From an uncultured Schumannella sp. (lineage in GTDB: Bacteria > Actinomycetota > Actinomycetes > Actinomycetales > Microbacteriaceae), in contig NZ_CAJQNT010000011.1 in assembly GCF_905479755.1 (NCBI RefSeq), positions 1-48,614 on the forward strand: DNA of 48,614 nucleotides, written 5' to 3'. A model generated the notes under the pieces. That model was not told the origin of the DNA. It saw only the letters and a list, made by a program, of their open reading frames with translations, and did no database searches. Of the stretch, positions 24,453 through 32,888 are shown in pieces. Each line of letters begins with the position of its first letter. Within the stretch, counting starts at the first letter, position 1. The translations under genes and the position numbers were made by a program.

Positions 24453-26012
24453 TCAGCGCCCGAGGAATTTCTGCAGCGACTCGAGCTCTTCGGGGCTCGG
24501 ACCACCCGGTGCGCCCTTAGCGCCCAGCCCGAACCCGGTGCCCGCGGAGGTCGCGGGAGCACCGCCGCTCGCCCGCGCCGCCTCCTCCGCCGCCCGCTTG
24601 GCGGGGTTTCCACTGCGCGAGCCCTTCTTCTTGGGCTGCTGCGCACGCTTGCCACCGCCGTAGCTGCCGCCGGGAATCGGCCCCATGCCCGGAACCTGCG
24701 GCACGCCGCCCTTGGCGACGGTCTTCATCATCTTGGCGGCCTGCTCGAAACGCATCACGAGCTGGTTGACGTCGGTCACGGTGACGCCCGAGCCCTTCGC
24801 GATGCGCAGCCGCCGGGAGCCGTTGAGCAGCTTCGGTGTGCGGCGCTCGGCGGGCGTCATCGACTGGATAATCGCCTCGGTGCGCACGATCTCGCGCTCG
24901 TCGAAGTTGTCGAGCTGATCGCGCATCCCGCGCGCGCCCGGCAGCATGCCGAGCATGCCCTTGAGCGAACCCATGTTCTTGAGCTGCTGCATCTGCTGCA
25001 GGAAGTCTTCGAGAGTGAAGCTGTCGGTCGCGAACTTCTCGACCGTCTTCTGCGCCTCCTCCTCGTCGAACGCCGACTGCGCCTGCTCGATGAGGGTGAG
25101 GATGTCGCCGAGGTCGAGGATGCGGCTGGCCATCCGGTCGGGGTGGAACGGCTCGAAGTCATCGAGCCCCTCCCCCGTGGAGGCGAACATGATCGGGCGA
25201 CCCGTGATGCTCGCGACGCTGAGCGCCGCACCACCGCGCGCGTCGCCGTCGAGCTTGGAGAGCACGACACCGGTGAAGTCGACGCCCTCCTGGAAGGCCC
25301 GCGCCGTCGTGACGGCGTCTTGACCGATCATCGCGTCGATCACGAACAGCACCTCGTCGGGGCTGACCGCCTTGCGGATGTCGGAGGCCTGCTTCATCAG
25401 TTCGGCGTCGATGCCGAGACGGCCCGCCGTGTCGACGATGACGGTGTCGTACTGCTTGCGCTCCGCCTCCTTGACGCCGTTCTTGGCGACCTTGACCGGG
25501 TCGCCGACTCCGTTGCCGGGCTCGGGGGCGAAGACGGGAACCCCGGCTTGCTCACCGACCACCTGGAGCTGCGTGACCGCGTTGGGGCGCTGGAGGTCGG
25601 AGGCGACCAGGAGCGGCGTGTGCCCCTCCTTCTTGAGGTGTTTGGCGAGCTTGCCGGCGAGCGTCGTCTTACCCGCACCCTGCAGACCCGCGAGCATGAT
25701 CACGGTGGGGGGCTTCTTCGCGAACTCGAGTCGGCGCTGCTGCCCGCCGAGGATCTGCACCAGTTCGTCGTTGACGATCTGCACGACCTGCTGGGCCGGA
25801 TTGAGAGCCTTGTTGACCTCGTCGCCGAGGGCGCGCTCGCGCACGCGGCCGGTGAAGGCTTTGACGACCTCGAGGGCGACGTCGGCGTCGAGCAGGGCGC
25901 GACGGATTTCGCGCACCGTGCCGTCGACATCCGCCGGCGTGAGCTTGCCCTTGGTGCGGAGATTGCGGAAGGTCGCGGTGAGGCGATCCGAGAGAGTACC
26001 GAAAGTGGCCAT
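24453..26012 (-). CDS. ffh: Signal recognition particle protein Ffh (SRP54)
   Basis: A 519-aa SRP GTPase that binds signal sequences on ribosomes and docks with FtsY. The N domain (1-90) is followed by the G domain with P-loop GLQGAGKTTLAGKLAK, the VIVDTAGRLG switch, KLDGDARGGAALS and the SRP insertion region. The Met-rich M domain has FLQQMQQLKNMGSLKGMLGMLPG and RRLRIAKGSGVTVTDVN. The tail after residue about 440 is Gly/Lys/Ala rich and disordered-looking. TAAGCT lies nine bases before the ATG, with no Shine-Dalgarno sequence. Confidence 0.98.
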   Translation of the reverse strand: MATFGTLSDRLTATFRNLRTKGKLTPADVDGTVREIRRALLDADVALEVVKAFTGRVRERALGDEVNKALNPAQQVVQIVNDELVQILGGQQRRLEFAKKPPTVIMLAGLQGAGKTTLAGKLAKHLKKEGHTPLLVASDLQRPNAVTQLQVVGEQAGVPVFAPEPGNGVGDPVKVAKNGVKEAERKQYDTVIVDTAGRLGIDAELMKQASDIRKAVSPDEVLFVIDAMIGQDAVTTARAFQEGVDFTGVVLSKLDGDARGGAALSVASITGRPIMFASTGEGLDDFEPFHPDRMASRILDLGDILTLIEQAQSAFDEEEAQKTVEKFATDSFTLEDFLQQMQQLKNMGSLKGMLGMLPGARGMRDQLDNFDEREIVRTEAIIQSMTPAERRTPKLLNGSRRLRIAKGSGVTVTDVNQLVMRFEQAAKMMKTVAKGGVPQVPGMGPIPGGSYGGGKRAQQPKKKGSRSGNPAKRAAEEAARASGGAPATSAGTGFGLGAKGAPGGPSPEELESLQKFLGR

Positions 26013-26031
26013 GACCGACCCAGCTTAACGC

Positions 26032-26352
26032 TCAGACGGATGCGTTGGCGGCGATCGCGGTGAGCGTCACGAGCGCGACCGGCACGAGCGCGAAGCCGAG
26101 GGCGATGATCGAGAGCCCGCGTCGGCGCCCGCGCACGATGCCGACCGTCGCGATCACGAGCGCGACCAGGTCGATTCCGGCGCCGACGAAGAACAGGATC
26201 GAGAAGCCGAGCGTGCCGCCACCGCCGAGCGCCAGATCGATGATCTCGACGAAGGTCCAGAGCATGGTCGAGGTGCCGATGACGGCGAGCAGAATCGCCA
26301 GGAGCGGGGGCAGCAGCGGTGCCTCCTGACGCGCGGTCGACGTGTCGGACAT
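26032..26352 (-). CDS. Small integral membrane protein, unrecognised
   Basis: A 106-aa protein with probably three or four hydrophobic helices: LLPPLLAILLAVIGTSTMLW, GTLGFSILFFVGAGIDLVALVIATV, then, after a basic loop RGRRRGL, SIIALGFALVPVALVTLTAIAA. It has a good ribosome-binding site (GAGGGGAG four bases before ATG), unlike its leaderless neighbours. The gene ends 19 bp before ffh on the same strand, so it may share an ffh transcript. No domain is recognised and no function is proposed. Confidence 0.7.
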   Translation of the reverse strand: MSDTSTARQEAPLLPPLLAILLAVIGTSTMLWTFVEIIDLALGGGGTLGFSILFFVGAGIDLVALVIATVGIVRGRRRGLSIIALGFALVPVALVTLTAIAANASV

Positions 26353-26434
26353 TGCTCCCCTCCCCTCGTCGTTGCCCGCAGTCTAGGGGGACCCGGCATC
26401 GACGCCCCGCCCGTTGTGCACCGAGTCGCGGGAC

Positions 26435-26440
26435 TACCCT
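26435..26440 (+). promoter_or_regulatory. Leaderless -10 box (TACCCT) of the gamma-carbonic anhydrase gene
   Basis: TACCCT ends six bases before the ATG. The GAAGG that fills the spacer could also serve as a ribosome-binding site, though it would be too close to the start. Confidence 0.5.
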
Positions 26441-26446
26441 GAAGGC

Positions 26447-26983
26447 ATGGCCCTCATTCCCTTCCAAGGCTCCACGCCGAGCGTGGATCGAAGCGCCTGG
26501 CTCGCCGAGAACGCGACCCTCATCGGCAAGGTCCGCGTCGAGGCCTCGGCCAGTGTCTGGTTCGGCGCGGTGCTGCGCGGAGACATCGACGAGATCGTGC
26601 TCGGCGCCGGAAGCAACCTGCAAGACAACGTCGTCGTGCACACCGAACTCGGCTCGCCGAGCATCATCGGCGCGGGCGTCAGCGTCGGCCACGGGGCCGT
26701 CGTGCACGGCTGCCGGATCGAAGACGGATGCCTGATCGGCATGAACGCGACCGTCCTGAACGGAGCCGTCATCGGCGCCGACTCCCTCGTCGCGGCCGGA
26801 GCCGTGGTGCTGGAGGGCACGATCGTGCCGCCGCGTTCGCTCGTCGCCGGGGTTCCGGCCAAGGTGCGGCGCGAGCTGAGCGACGAGGAGGTCGCCGGCC
26901 TCCACGGAAACTCGGAGCGCTACGTGGAACGCGCCGCGGTCTACGCCTCCGAAAGCGCGACGGCCCCGCGCGACGAAGGATAG
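26447..26983 (+). CDS. Gamma-carbonic-anhydrase family (left-handed beta-helix) protein
   Basis: A 178-aa hexapeptide-repeat protein. Repeats run from ATLIGKVRVEASASVWFGAVLRGDI to IIGAGVSVGHGAVVHGCRIEDGCLIGMNATVLNGAVIGADSLVAAGAVV, followed by VPPRSLVAGVPAKVRREL. Three His residues at ligand positions (VVVHTE, VGHGAVVHG) support a metal site of the gamma-CA type; some relatives lack activity and act as transferases or scaffolds. The ATG start begins MALIPFQGSTPSVD; an upstream in-frame TTG/GTG-like extension is unlikely. The next gene starts 6 bp later, so the two form a pair. Confidence 0.88.
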   Translation: MALIPFQGSTPSVDRSAWLAENATLIGKVRVEASASVWFGAVLRGDIDEIVLGAGSNLQDNVVVHTELGSPSIIGAGVSVGHGAVVHGCRIEDGCLIGMNATVLNGAVIGADSLVAAGAVVLEGTIVPPRSLVAGVPAKVRRELSDEEVAGLHGNSERYVERAAVYASESATAPRDEG

Positions 26984-26989
26984 CCAGCC

Positions 26990-27625
26990 ATGACCGAGCT
27001 GCGCCCGAGGTGGAGCACCCTCCGCACCGCGGTCAACCAGGACTCTCGCTGGTTGGGGCTCGCGCTCGGGCTCGGCGCGGTGCTGGTGTTCGGAATCATC
27101 GGCGCCATCGGCACGGGCGAACTCGTGATCGCCGTGCCTGCGCTGCTCGTCGTCGCCGGGCTCGCGGTGCTGGCGTGTTTCCACGTGCTCGTGCCGCGCA
27201 TCCGGATCGAGGCGACGACGCTCGAGTTCCGCACCTCGTGGGGAACGACGACGACCTGGCCGCTCGAGGAGCTGATCGAGGTCGTCGACGTCGATCGGGT
27301 GGAGCCGCCGTGGTGGGATCCCGAGCATCCGCCTCTGCGCCGGCGCCTCGTCAGCGTCATCGACCGCGACGGCCGGCTCGCCCTCGCGCTCCGCGGCGAC
27401 CGGTGGACCCAGGAGCAGCTCGGCGCGGTGATCGCCGCACTCCCCCACGCGACGGTCGCGCGCTACGAGCGCGCCACCGTCGACGAGATCACGGCGCGGC
27501 ACCCCGGAGCGCTGCCGATCGCGATGGAGCACCCGATCCGCACCATCGTGATCACCGCGCTCGCGATCACGATCGCCCTCGCGGCGACGATCGGGTACCT
27601 GGTGTCGGTGGCCGCGGCGGCGTAG
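26990..27625 (+). CDS. Membrane protein with PH-like domain, uncharacterised
   Basis: A 211-aa protein with an N-terminal pair of hydrophobic helices (LGLALGLGAVLVFGIIGAIG and LVIAVPALLVVAGLAVLACFHVL), a soluble middle of beta-rich sequence (RIRIEATTLEFRTSWGTTTTWPLEELIEVVDV) resembling bacterial PH-like domains, and a C-terminal helix (IRTIVITALAITIALAATIGYL). A GAAGGA site nine bases upstream supports the ATG. It follows the gamma-carbonic-anhydrase gene and is tail to tail with ftsY. The PH-like assignment is an inference from strand pattern. Confidence 0.7.
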   Translation: MTELRPRWSTLRTAVNQDSRWLGLALGLGAVLVFGIIGAIGTGELVIAVPALLVVAGLAVLACFHVLVPRIRIEATTLEFRTSWGTTTTWPLEELIEVVDVDRVEPPWWDPEHPPLRRRLVSVIDRDGRLALALRGDRWTQEQLGAVIAALPHATVARYERATVDEITARHPGALPIAMEHPIRTIVITALAITIALAATIGYLVSVAAAA

Positions 27626-27637
27626 CCGACCGAGGGG

Positions 27638-28507
27638 CTAGCCGACGAGCTGAGCCACGAAGGCCGTCGGGTTGAAGCCGGTGAGGTCGGAGATCCCCTC
27701 GCCCTGCCCGACGAGCTTGATCGGGATGCCGGTCTTCTCCTGCACCGCCAGCACGAACCCGCCCTTCGCGCTGCCGTCGAGCTTGGTGAGCACGAGCCCG
27801 GTCACCCCGGCGTGCTCGATGAAGGCCTCCGCCTGCGCGAGGCCGTTCTGACCGGTCGTCGCATCCAGCACCAGCAGCACCTCGGCGATCGGCGACAGCT
27901 TCTCGACCACGCGGCGCACCTTCGACAGCTCGTCCATCAGACCACTCTTGGTCTGCAGGCGCCCCGCGGTGTCGATCAGCACGATCTCGACGCCGTCGCG
28001 CTGCGCCGACTCCACCGCCTGGAAGGCCACCGAGGCGGGATCCTGCCCAGGCTGTTGCGGCCGCACGATCGTGGCGCTGGCGCGCTCGGCCCAGGTCGCG
28101 AGCTGCTCGACGGCGGCCGCGCGGAACGTGTCGGCCGCGCCGACGAGCACGCTGCGGCCGTGGTTGGTCAAAAACTTGGCGAACTTGCCGATCGTCGTCG
28201 TCTTGCCGACGCCGTTCACCCCGACGACCAGCACCACCGCGGGGCGGGCGCTGAGGGTCAAGGTCGGGTCGAGGCGGGCGAAACGCTCCTCGAGCGCCTC
28301 GCGCAGCATCCGCTGCAGGTCGGCGGGGTCGGTCGTGCGGAACCGGGCCACCTGCCCGCGCAGCTCCTCGACGAGCTGATCGGCGAGATCCGGCCCGAAG
28401 TCGGCGCCGATCAGCGCGTCCTCCAACTGCTCCCAGGTGGTCTCGTCGATTGTCGCGCGTTGAAACATGCCGCGGAGCGCGCCGCCGAGAGACCAGGATG
28501 CTGCCAT
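27638..28507 (-). CDS. ftsY: Signal recognition particle receptor FtsY
   Basis: A 289-aa SRP receptor GTPase. NG-domain features: VLVVGVNGVGKTTTIGKFAKFL (P-loop), VGAADTFRAAAVEQLATWA, IVLIDTAGRLQTKSGLMDELSKV, VLTKLDGSAKGGFVLA and GQGEGISDLTGFNP. It has only a short N terminus (MAASWSLGGALRGMFQRA) and lacks the long acidic A domain of E. coli FtsY, so membrane contact would be through this amphipathic start. TAGGCT lies exactly six bases before ATG. Divergent from the phosphatase gene with 36 bp between starts. Confidence 0.98.
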   Translation of the reverse strand: MAASWSLGGALRGMFQRATIDETTWEQLEDALIGADFGPDLADQLVEELRGQVARFRTTDPADLQRMLREALEERFARLDPTLTLSARPAVVLVVGVNGVGKTTTIGKFAKFLTNHGRSVLVGAADTFRAAAVEQLATWAERASATIVRPQQPGQDPASVAFQAVESAQRDGVEIVLIDTAGRLQTKSGLMDELSKVRRVVEKLSPIAEVLLVLDATTGQNGLAQAEAFIEHAGVTGLVLTKLDGSAKGGFVLAVQEKTGIPIKLVGQGEGISDLTGFNPTAFVAQLVG

Positions 28508-28513
28508 GCGGCC

Positions 28514-28519
28514 AGCCTA
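28514..28519 (-). promoter_or_regulatory. Leaderless -10 box (TAGGCT) of ftsY
   Basis: On the minus strand TAGGCT ends six bases before the ATG. It shares a 36-bp intergenic space with the divergent box at 28532-28537. Confidence 0.6.
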
Positions 28520-28531
28520 CCGAGCGCGCCG

Positions 28532-28537
28532 TAGGTT
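28532..28537 (+). promoter_or_regulatory. Leaderless -10 box (TAGGTT) of the phosphatase gene
   Basis: TAGGTT ends six bases before the GTG. The spacer GGAGGG looks like a Shine-Dalgarno sequence but touches the start codon, so leaderless initiation is more likely. Confidence 0.5.
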
Positions 28538-28543
28538 GGAGGG

Positions 28544-29113
28544 GTGAGCTACGCCTTCATCCGACACGGCCAGACCGACTGGAACCTCAACGGTCGACTG
28601 CAGGGGTCGAGCGACATCCCCCTCAACGACACCGGTCGCGCGCAGGCGCACGAGGCGGCCGCGCGACTTTCGGAGCAGCGGTGGGACGTGATCGTCAGCT
28701 CCCCGCTGCAGCGCGCCCGCGAGACCGCTGAGATCATCGCGCACGACCTGGGGCTCGAACTCGGCCCCGCCTACCCGGGCCTCGTCGAGCGCGACTACGG
28801 CGAAGTCGAGGGGCTGAGCGACGCCGAGTGCCGCCGCCGGTATCCGGGCCGGAACTACCCCGGCTCGGAGAGCTTCGCCGCCGTCACCGCGCGCGGCCGC
28901 GCCGCCCTCGACCAGATCGCGGCCGAGTACGGCGATCGCGAGGTGATCATCGTGAGCCACGGCTCGATCATCCGCTACACCCTCGAGTCGATCGTGGGCC
29001 GTCAGCTCGAAAGCATCAGCAACGGGGCGATGTCACGCGTCGAGCGCGGGCTCGACGGCGGAGCGTGGCGCGTGTTGAGCGTCAACGGGGCGGCGCTCGT
29101 GCTCGACAACTAG
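28544..29113 (+). CDS. Histidine phosphatase family protein (phosphoglycerate-mutase-like)
   Basis: A 189-aa protein of the histidine phosphatase superfamily. The phospho-acceptor motif is FIRHGQTDWN (residues 5-14), the second active-site Arg is in SSPLQRARETAEII, the Glu in LVERDYGEVEGLSD, and the second His in VIIVSHGSIIR. Substrate cannot be inferred; phosphoglycerate, phosphosugars or alpha-ribazole phosphate are family possibilities. GTG start. Its stop overlaps that of smc tail to tail by three bases. Confidence 0.88.
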   Translation: MSYAFIRHGQTDWNLNGRLQGSSDIPLNDTGRAQAHEAAARLSEQRWDVIVSSPLQRARETAEIIAHDLGLELGPAYPGLVERDYGEVEGLSDAECRRRYPGRNYPGSESFAAVTARGRAALDQIAAEYGDREVIIVSHGSIIRYTLESIVGRQLESISNGAMSRVERGLDGGAWRVLSVNGAALVLDN

Positions 29114-32100
29114 CTCGCGCGCTCGTCCTCCGAGACGACCCGCTGCCCGACGACGGCGCTCACGCCGTCCTGGCGCATCGAGACGCCGTAGAGCGCATCC
29201 GCGATCTCCATCGTGCGCTTCTGGTGCGTGATGACGATGAGCTGCGAGTTCTGGCGCAGATCCTTCATGATCGTGAGCAGGCGCCCCAGGTTGGCGTCGT
29301 CGAGCGCCGCCTCCACCTCGTCCATGATGTAGAACGGGCTCGGTCGCGCCTTGAAGATGGCGATCAGCAACGCGACCGCCGCGAGCGACCGCTCCCCGCC
29401 GGAGAGCAACGACAGACGTTCGATCTTCTTGCCCGCGGGCTTGACCGTCACCTCGATGCCGGTCGTCAGCAGGTTCTCCGGATCGGTCAGGTGCAGGCTG
29501 CCGGTGCCGCCGGGGAACAGGATCGGGAAGACCTGGTTGAACGCGGCCTTGGTGTCTTCGAAGGCGTTGCCGAAGATGTCCTGCATCTTGCTGTCGAGCT
29601 CGTCGATGATCGTCAGCAGATCCTTGCGGGTGGCGGCGAGATCGGTGAGCTGCTCGGTTAAGAATTTGTGGCGCTGCTCGAGCGCGGCGAACTCCTCCAG
29701 CGCGAGCGGGTTGACCCGTCCCAGCTGCGCGTACTTGCGTTCGGCGCGCGCGAGTCGCGTCTCTTGGCGCTTGCGATCGAAAGGCTCGGTCGGTCGGGTA
29801 TCCGCCTCGCCGTCCTCGCCCGCTCCCGCGCCCGCGACGTCCCCGTCCGATTCACGAAATGCAGGATCAACGCCCTCCGACGACGAGCCGGGCCCCGTGT
29901 TCGCCGCATCCGGCCGCGAAATCTCCTGCATTTCGTCACGCGCGGGGGCGGCGGGGGTGGCCTCATCGACCGGGACGGGCACCTCGGGGCCGTACTCGGC
30001 GACGAGCACGTCTTCGTCGAGCCCGAGCTCGTCGGCGGCGCGCTCGAGCAGCGTCGAGAGGTGCAGCTTCTTCTCGTAGGACTGCATCTCGAGCCCGTGC
30101 ACGTTCTCGTTGAGCGTCGCGAGCCGCTCGCGCAGGCTCGCCTCCGTGCGACGCAGCTCGGAGAGCTCCTCGTTGTGCTTCACGCGTTCGGCCTCCGCCG
30201 CTGACAGCTGCACGCGGGCCTCCGACAGCGAGCGGTCGGCGGTGTCGAGCACCGCGGGAAGCGCCTCGATCACGCGCGTCGCCGCCGCAACCTGGTGCTC
30301 ACGGATGACCGCGCGCCGGGCGGCCTCCTCGGCCGCCGCCCGCTCCGCCTCCAGCTGACGTTGCAAGGTGTCGGCCTGGGCGAGCTGCGCCCGCACGCGC
30401 TCACGCGCCGTCTCGAGCCCGATGCGCGCCTGCACCTCGGCCTGGCGGGCGGACTCCAACTCGGCGAAGAGTTCATCGCGCGCCGACACATCCAGGATGG
30501 GGCGCGGCGTCGCCGCGTGCCCGTCGCGCTCGCTCGTCGCCCGCTCGAACGCCGCCTCCGCCGTCGCGACGGCCTGGTCGAGCTCGCGAACCGCCGCGGC
30601 CAGACGCTCCCCCTCGGCCGAGGCCGCCTCCAGTTGCACGCGCGAGCGCCCGAGAGCCTCACTACGCTCCGCGAGCCGAGCATCGAATTCCTTCAGCGCG
30701 GTCTGCGCCTGCGCCAGGTCGATCTGCGCCACGTCGAGAGCCTCGCGCTTCTCGGCGAGCGCGAAACGCCCGCGTTCGATCGCGGTGGTGACCTCGACGA
30801 GCCGCTCCTGCGCCGCATCCCTCTCGGCGACCAGTTCGAGCATGCTGCGCGCTCCCCCGGCGCCACCGCGCAGCACGTACTCGGTGAGCACGTCGCCATC
30901 GCGCGTGATCATCGTGACCGCGTCGAACTCGCGCAGCTTCGGCCAGGCGGCGCGCGCCGCGGCGAGGTCGTCGACGACAACCACCCGGGCGAGCAGGCCG
31001 CGCACGCCCGCGGGCCCGGTCACCAGTTCGGTCGCGGCCGTGACACCGGCGGGCAGTGACGCGAGCGTCTCGGGCTCGCGCGCCTCAGCCACCACGATCT
31101 CCACCCGACCGACGTCCGCGTCGCGCGCGACGACCAGCGCATCGCTCGCGGCGTCGCGTGTCGAGGCGAGCACGGCATCCGCGAGCGTGCCGAGCGCCGC
31201 GGCGATCGCGGCCTCGAAGCCCGGCGTCACCTTGATCTGTTCGGCGACCCGGCCCAGGATGCCCTCGGCCGTCGCGATCGACGCCGACCCGTCGCGCTGG
31301 TCGACCGCCATCGTCAGAGCACTCGTGCGGGCGGCGAGCGCGTCGCGTTCGCGCTCGGCGGTATGCAGCTCTTCGCGCAGCGCCTCGACCTCCGCCTGGC
31401 GCTCGCGCACCGCCGTCTCGGCGGCGACCACGGTCGACTGCAGCCCCGCATTGTCGTCGTCGACCTCGGAGTCGCCCTCCACCTCGAGGAGTTCGGTGCG
31501 CGCCGCCTCGCGGCGCTGCTCGGCCGCGGCGAGCGCCGTGCGCTGCCGCTCCAGCTCGGTACGGGTGGCGGTGAGGCGCGACTCGGCCGCGGCCACCACG
31601 CCCTGCAGGCGCCCCTTCTCCAGGTCGTGCTGCGAGACGAGGGCGCTCTGCGCGCTGATCTCCTCGTCGAGCGCGTCGAGGCTCGCCCGCGCGGTCGCCG
31701 TCGCGGCACTCACCCGGCCGAGCTCCGCCTCGGCCTCGGCGACGCCGGCCTGCAGTCGCACCGCCTCCTCGCGGGCCTCCTCGACCATGCGCGGCGAGAT
31801 CGTCGTCGACATGCCCGGCAGTTCCGCCTGCTGACTCAGCAGCGTGAGCCGCTGGTTGGCGAGCGTAAACAGCGATCGCAGGTGGTCTTGCACCTGCTCG
31901 AGGGCGAACGCGACGCGGCGCGCCTCATCCACTCCTTCGGAGTTCTGGGACTGCTCGAGCCGCGCCTGGCGCAGCTTCGACTGGTCAAGCTGCTCCTGCA
32001 GCACCAGTCGCTCGGTCTTGCGCTCGCTCTCGCTGCGGCCCACATCCGCGATCGCGGCGCGCAGCTGAACCACCTCGTCGGCGAGCAGTCGGGACTTCGC

Positions 32101-32772
32101 GTCGCGCACGATCGCCGCGATCGACTGCGCCTCGCGCGCGATCTCCGCCTGGTGACCGAGCGGCTTCAGCTGACGCCGCAGCTCGCCCGCGAGGTCGTTC
32201 AACCGGGTCAGATTCGTCTGCATCGCCTCGAGCTTGCGGACGGTCTTCTCTTTGCGACGGCGGTGCTTCAGGATGCCGGCGGCCTCCTCGATGAACCCGC
32301 GGCGCTCCTCGGGGCTGGCCCGCAGCACCTGGTCGAGTTGCCCCTGCCCGACGATGACGTGCATCTCGCGCCCGAGGCCCGAATCCGACAGCAGTTCTTG
32401 CACATCGAGCAGTCGGCACTGTTCGCCGTTGATGGCGTACTCGCTGCCGCCGTTGCGGAACAGCGTGCGGGTGATCGTCACCTCGGTGTACTCGATCGGA
32501 AGCGCGCCGTCGGCGTTGTCGATCGTCAGGCTGACCTCGGCGCGGCCGAGCGGCCCGCGCGTCGAGGTGCCGGCGAAGATGACGTCGTCCATCTTGCCGC
32601 CGCGCAGCGTCTTGGCGCCCTGCTCGCCCATCACCCAGGCGAGCGCATCCACGACGTTGGATTTGCCGGAGCCGTTGGGGCCGACGACACACGTGACGCC
32701 CGGTTCGAAGGCGAAGGTGGTGGGTTGTGCGAAGGACTTGAAGCCCTTGAGGGTCAGGCTTTTGAGATACAC
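29110..32772 (-). CDS. smc: Chromosome partition protein Smc
   Basis: A 1220-aa SMC ATPase that compacts and orients chromosomes with ScpA/ScpB. The head has Walker A GPNGSGKSNVVDAL (residues 31-44), followed by a long coiled coil. The hinge lies about residues 510-680 (including GVRGLLARVVVVDDLAAARAAW and DAVTMITRDGDVLTEYVLRGGAGGARS). The second coiled coil is followed by the C-terminal head with LLSGGERSLAAVALLIAIF and FYIMDEVEAALDD. The start is GTG with GGGGAG six bases upstream. A Pro/Asp/Gly/Ser-rich insert of about 60 residues (near 935-1000) interrupts the second coiled coil before FDRKRQETRLARAE; its DNA carries a 13-bp inverted repeat. Confidence 0.98.
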   Translation of the reverse strand: MYLKSLTLKGFKSFAQPTTFAFEPGVTCVVGPNGSGKSNVVDALAWVMGEQGAKTLRGGKMDDVIFAGTSTRGPLGRAEVSLTIDNADGALPIEYTEVTITRTLFRNGGSEYAINGEQCRLLDVQELLSDSGLGREMHVIVGQGQLDQVLRASPEERRGFIEEAAGILKHRRRKEKTVRKLEAMQTNLTRLNDLAGELRRQLKPLGHQAEIAREAQSIAAIVRDAKSRLLADEVVQLRAAIADVGRSESERKTERLVLQEQLDQSKLRQARLEQSQNSEGVDEARRVAFALEQVQDHLRSLFTLANQRLTLLSQQAELPGMSTTISPRMVEEAREEAVRLQAGVAEAEAELGRVSAATATARASLDALDEEISAQSALVSQHDLEKGRLQGVVAAAESRLTATRTELERQRTALAAAEQRREAARTELLEVEGDSEVDDDNAGLQSTVVAAETAVRERQAEVEALREELHTAERERDALAARTSALTMAVDQRDGSASIATAEGILGRVAEQIKVTPGFEAAIAAALGTLADAVLASTRDAASDALVVARDADVGRVEIVVAEAREPETLASLPAGVTAATELVTGPAGVRGLLARVVVVDDLAAARAAWPKLREFDAVTMITRDGDVLTEYVLRGGAGGARSMLELVAERDAAQERLVEVTTAIERGRFALAEKREALDVAQIDLAQAQTALKEFDARLAERSEALGRSRVQLEAASAEGERLAAAVRELDQAVATAEAAFERATSERDGHAATPRPILDVSARDELFAELESARQAEVQARIGLETARERVRAQLAQADTLQRQLEAERAAAEEAARRAVIREHQVAAATRVIEALPAVLDTADRSLSEARVQLSAAEAERVKHNEELSELRRTEASLRERLATLNENVHGLEMQSYEKKLHLSTLLERAADELGLDEDVLVAEYGPEVPVPVDEATPAAPARDEMQEISRPDAANTGPGSSSEGVDPAFRESDGDVAGAGAGEDGEADTRPTEPFDRKRQETRLARAERKYAQLGRVNPLALEEFAALEQRHKFLTEQLTDLAATRKDLLTIIDELDSKMQDIFGNAFEDTKAAFNQVFPILFPGGTGSLHLTDPENLLTTGIEVTVKPAGKKIERLSLLSGGERSLAAVALLIAIFKARPSPFYIMDEVEAALDDANLGRLLTIMKDLRQNSQLIVITHQKRTMEIADALYGVSMRQDGVSAVVGQRVVSEDERAS
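29854..29936. repeat. 83-bp element with 13-bp inverted repeats, in frame inside smc
   Basis: ACGAAATGCAGGA (29854-29866) and its perfect complement TCCTGCATTTCGT (29924-29936) bound a 57-bp spacer. The right arm is also part of a small hairpin (CGAAAT ... ATTTCG). The element encodes residues about 946-973 of Smc, from DEMQE to DPAFRE, within the low-complexity insert. Its arms share CGAAA...GGA with the outer arms of the element at 9279-9354, and the two are similar in length, so they may be one family. Confidence 0.75.
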
Positions 32773-32846
32773 CCGCTCCCCTTTCCGGCTCCGCTCGGCG
32801 TGCTGGGTCTACGGTACCCGAGGGTTGCGCTCATTCCGGGGAGCAG

Positions 32847-32852
32847 TAGGCT
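32847..32852 (+). promoter_or_regulatory. Possible -10 box (TAGGCT) of the GNAT-methyltransferase operon
   Basis: TAGGCT lies 36 bp before the ATG of the GNAT gene. With GGAAGG eight bases upstream of the ATG, this transcript would have a short leader of about 30 nt rather than being leaderless. Confidence 0.4.
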
Positions 32853-32888
32853 GATCCGCTGCCCTCTCGGCGGCGGAAGGCGGCGATC

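Noticed and set aside
29110-32772. Frameshift or assembly error in smc at the low-complexity insert
   Set aside because: The frame is open through the insert and both flanks keep family sequence in one frame.
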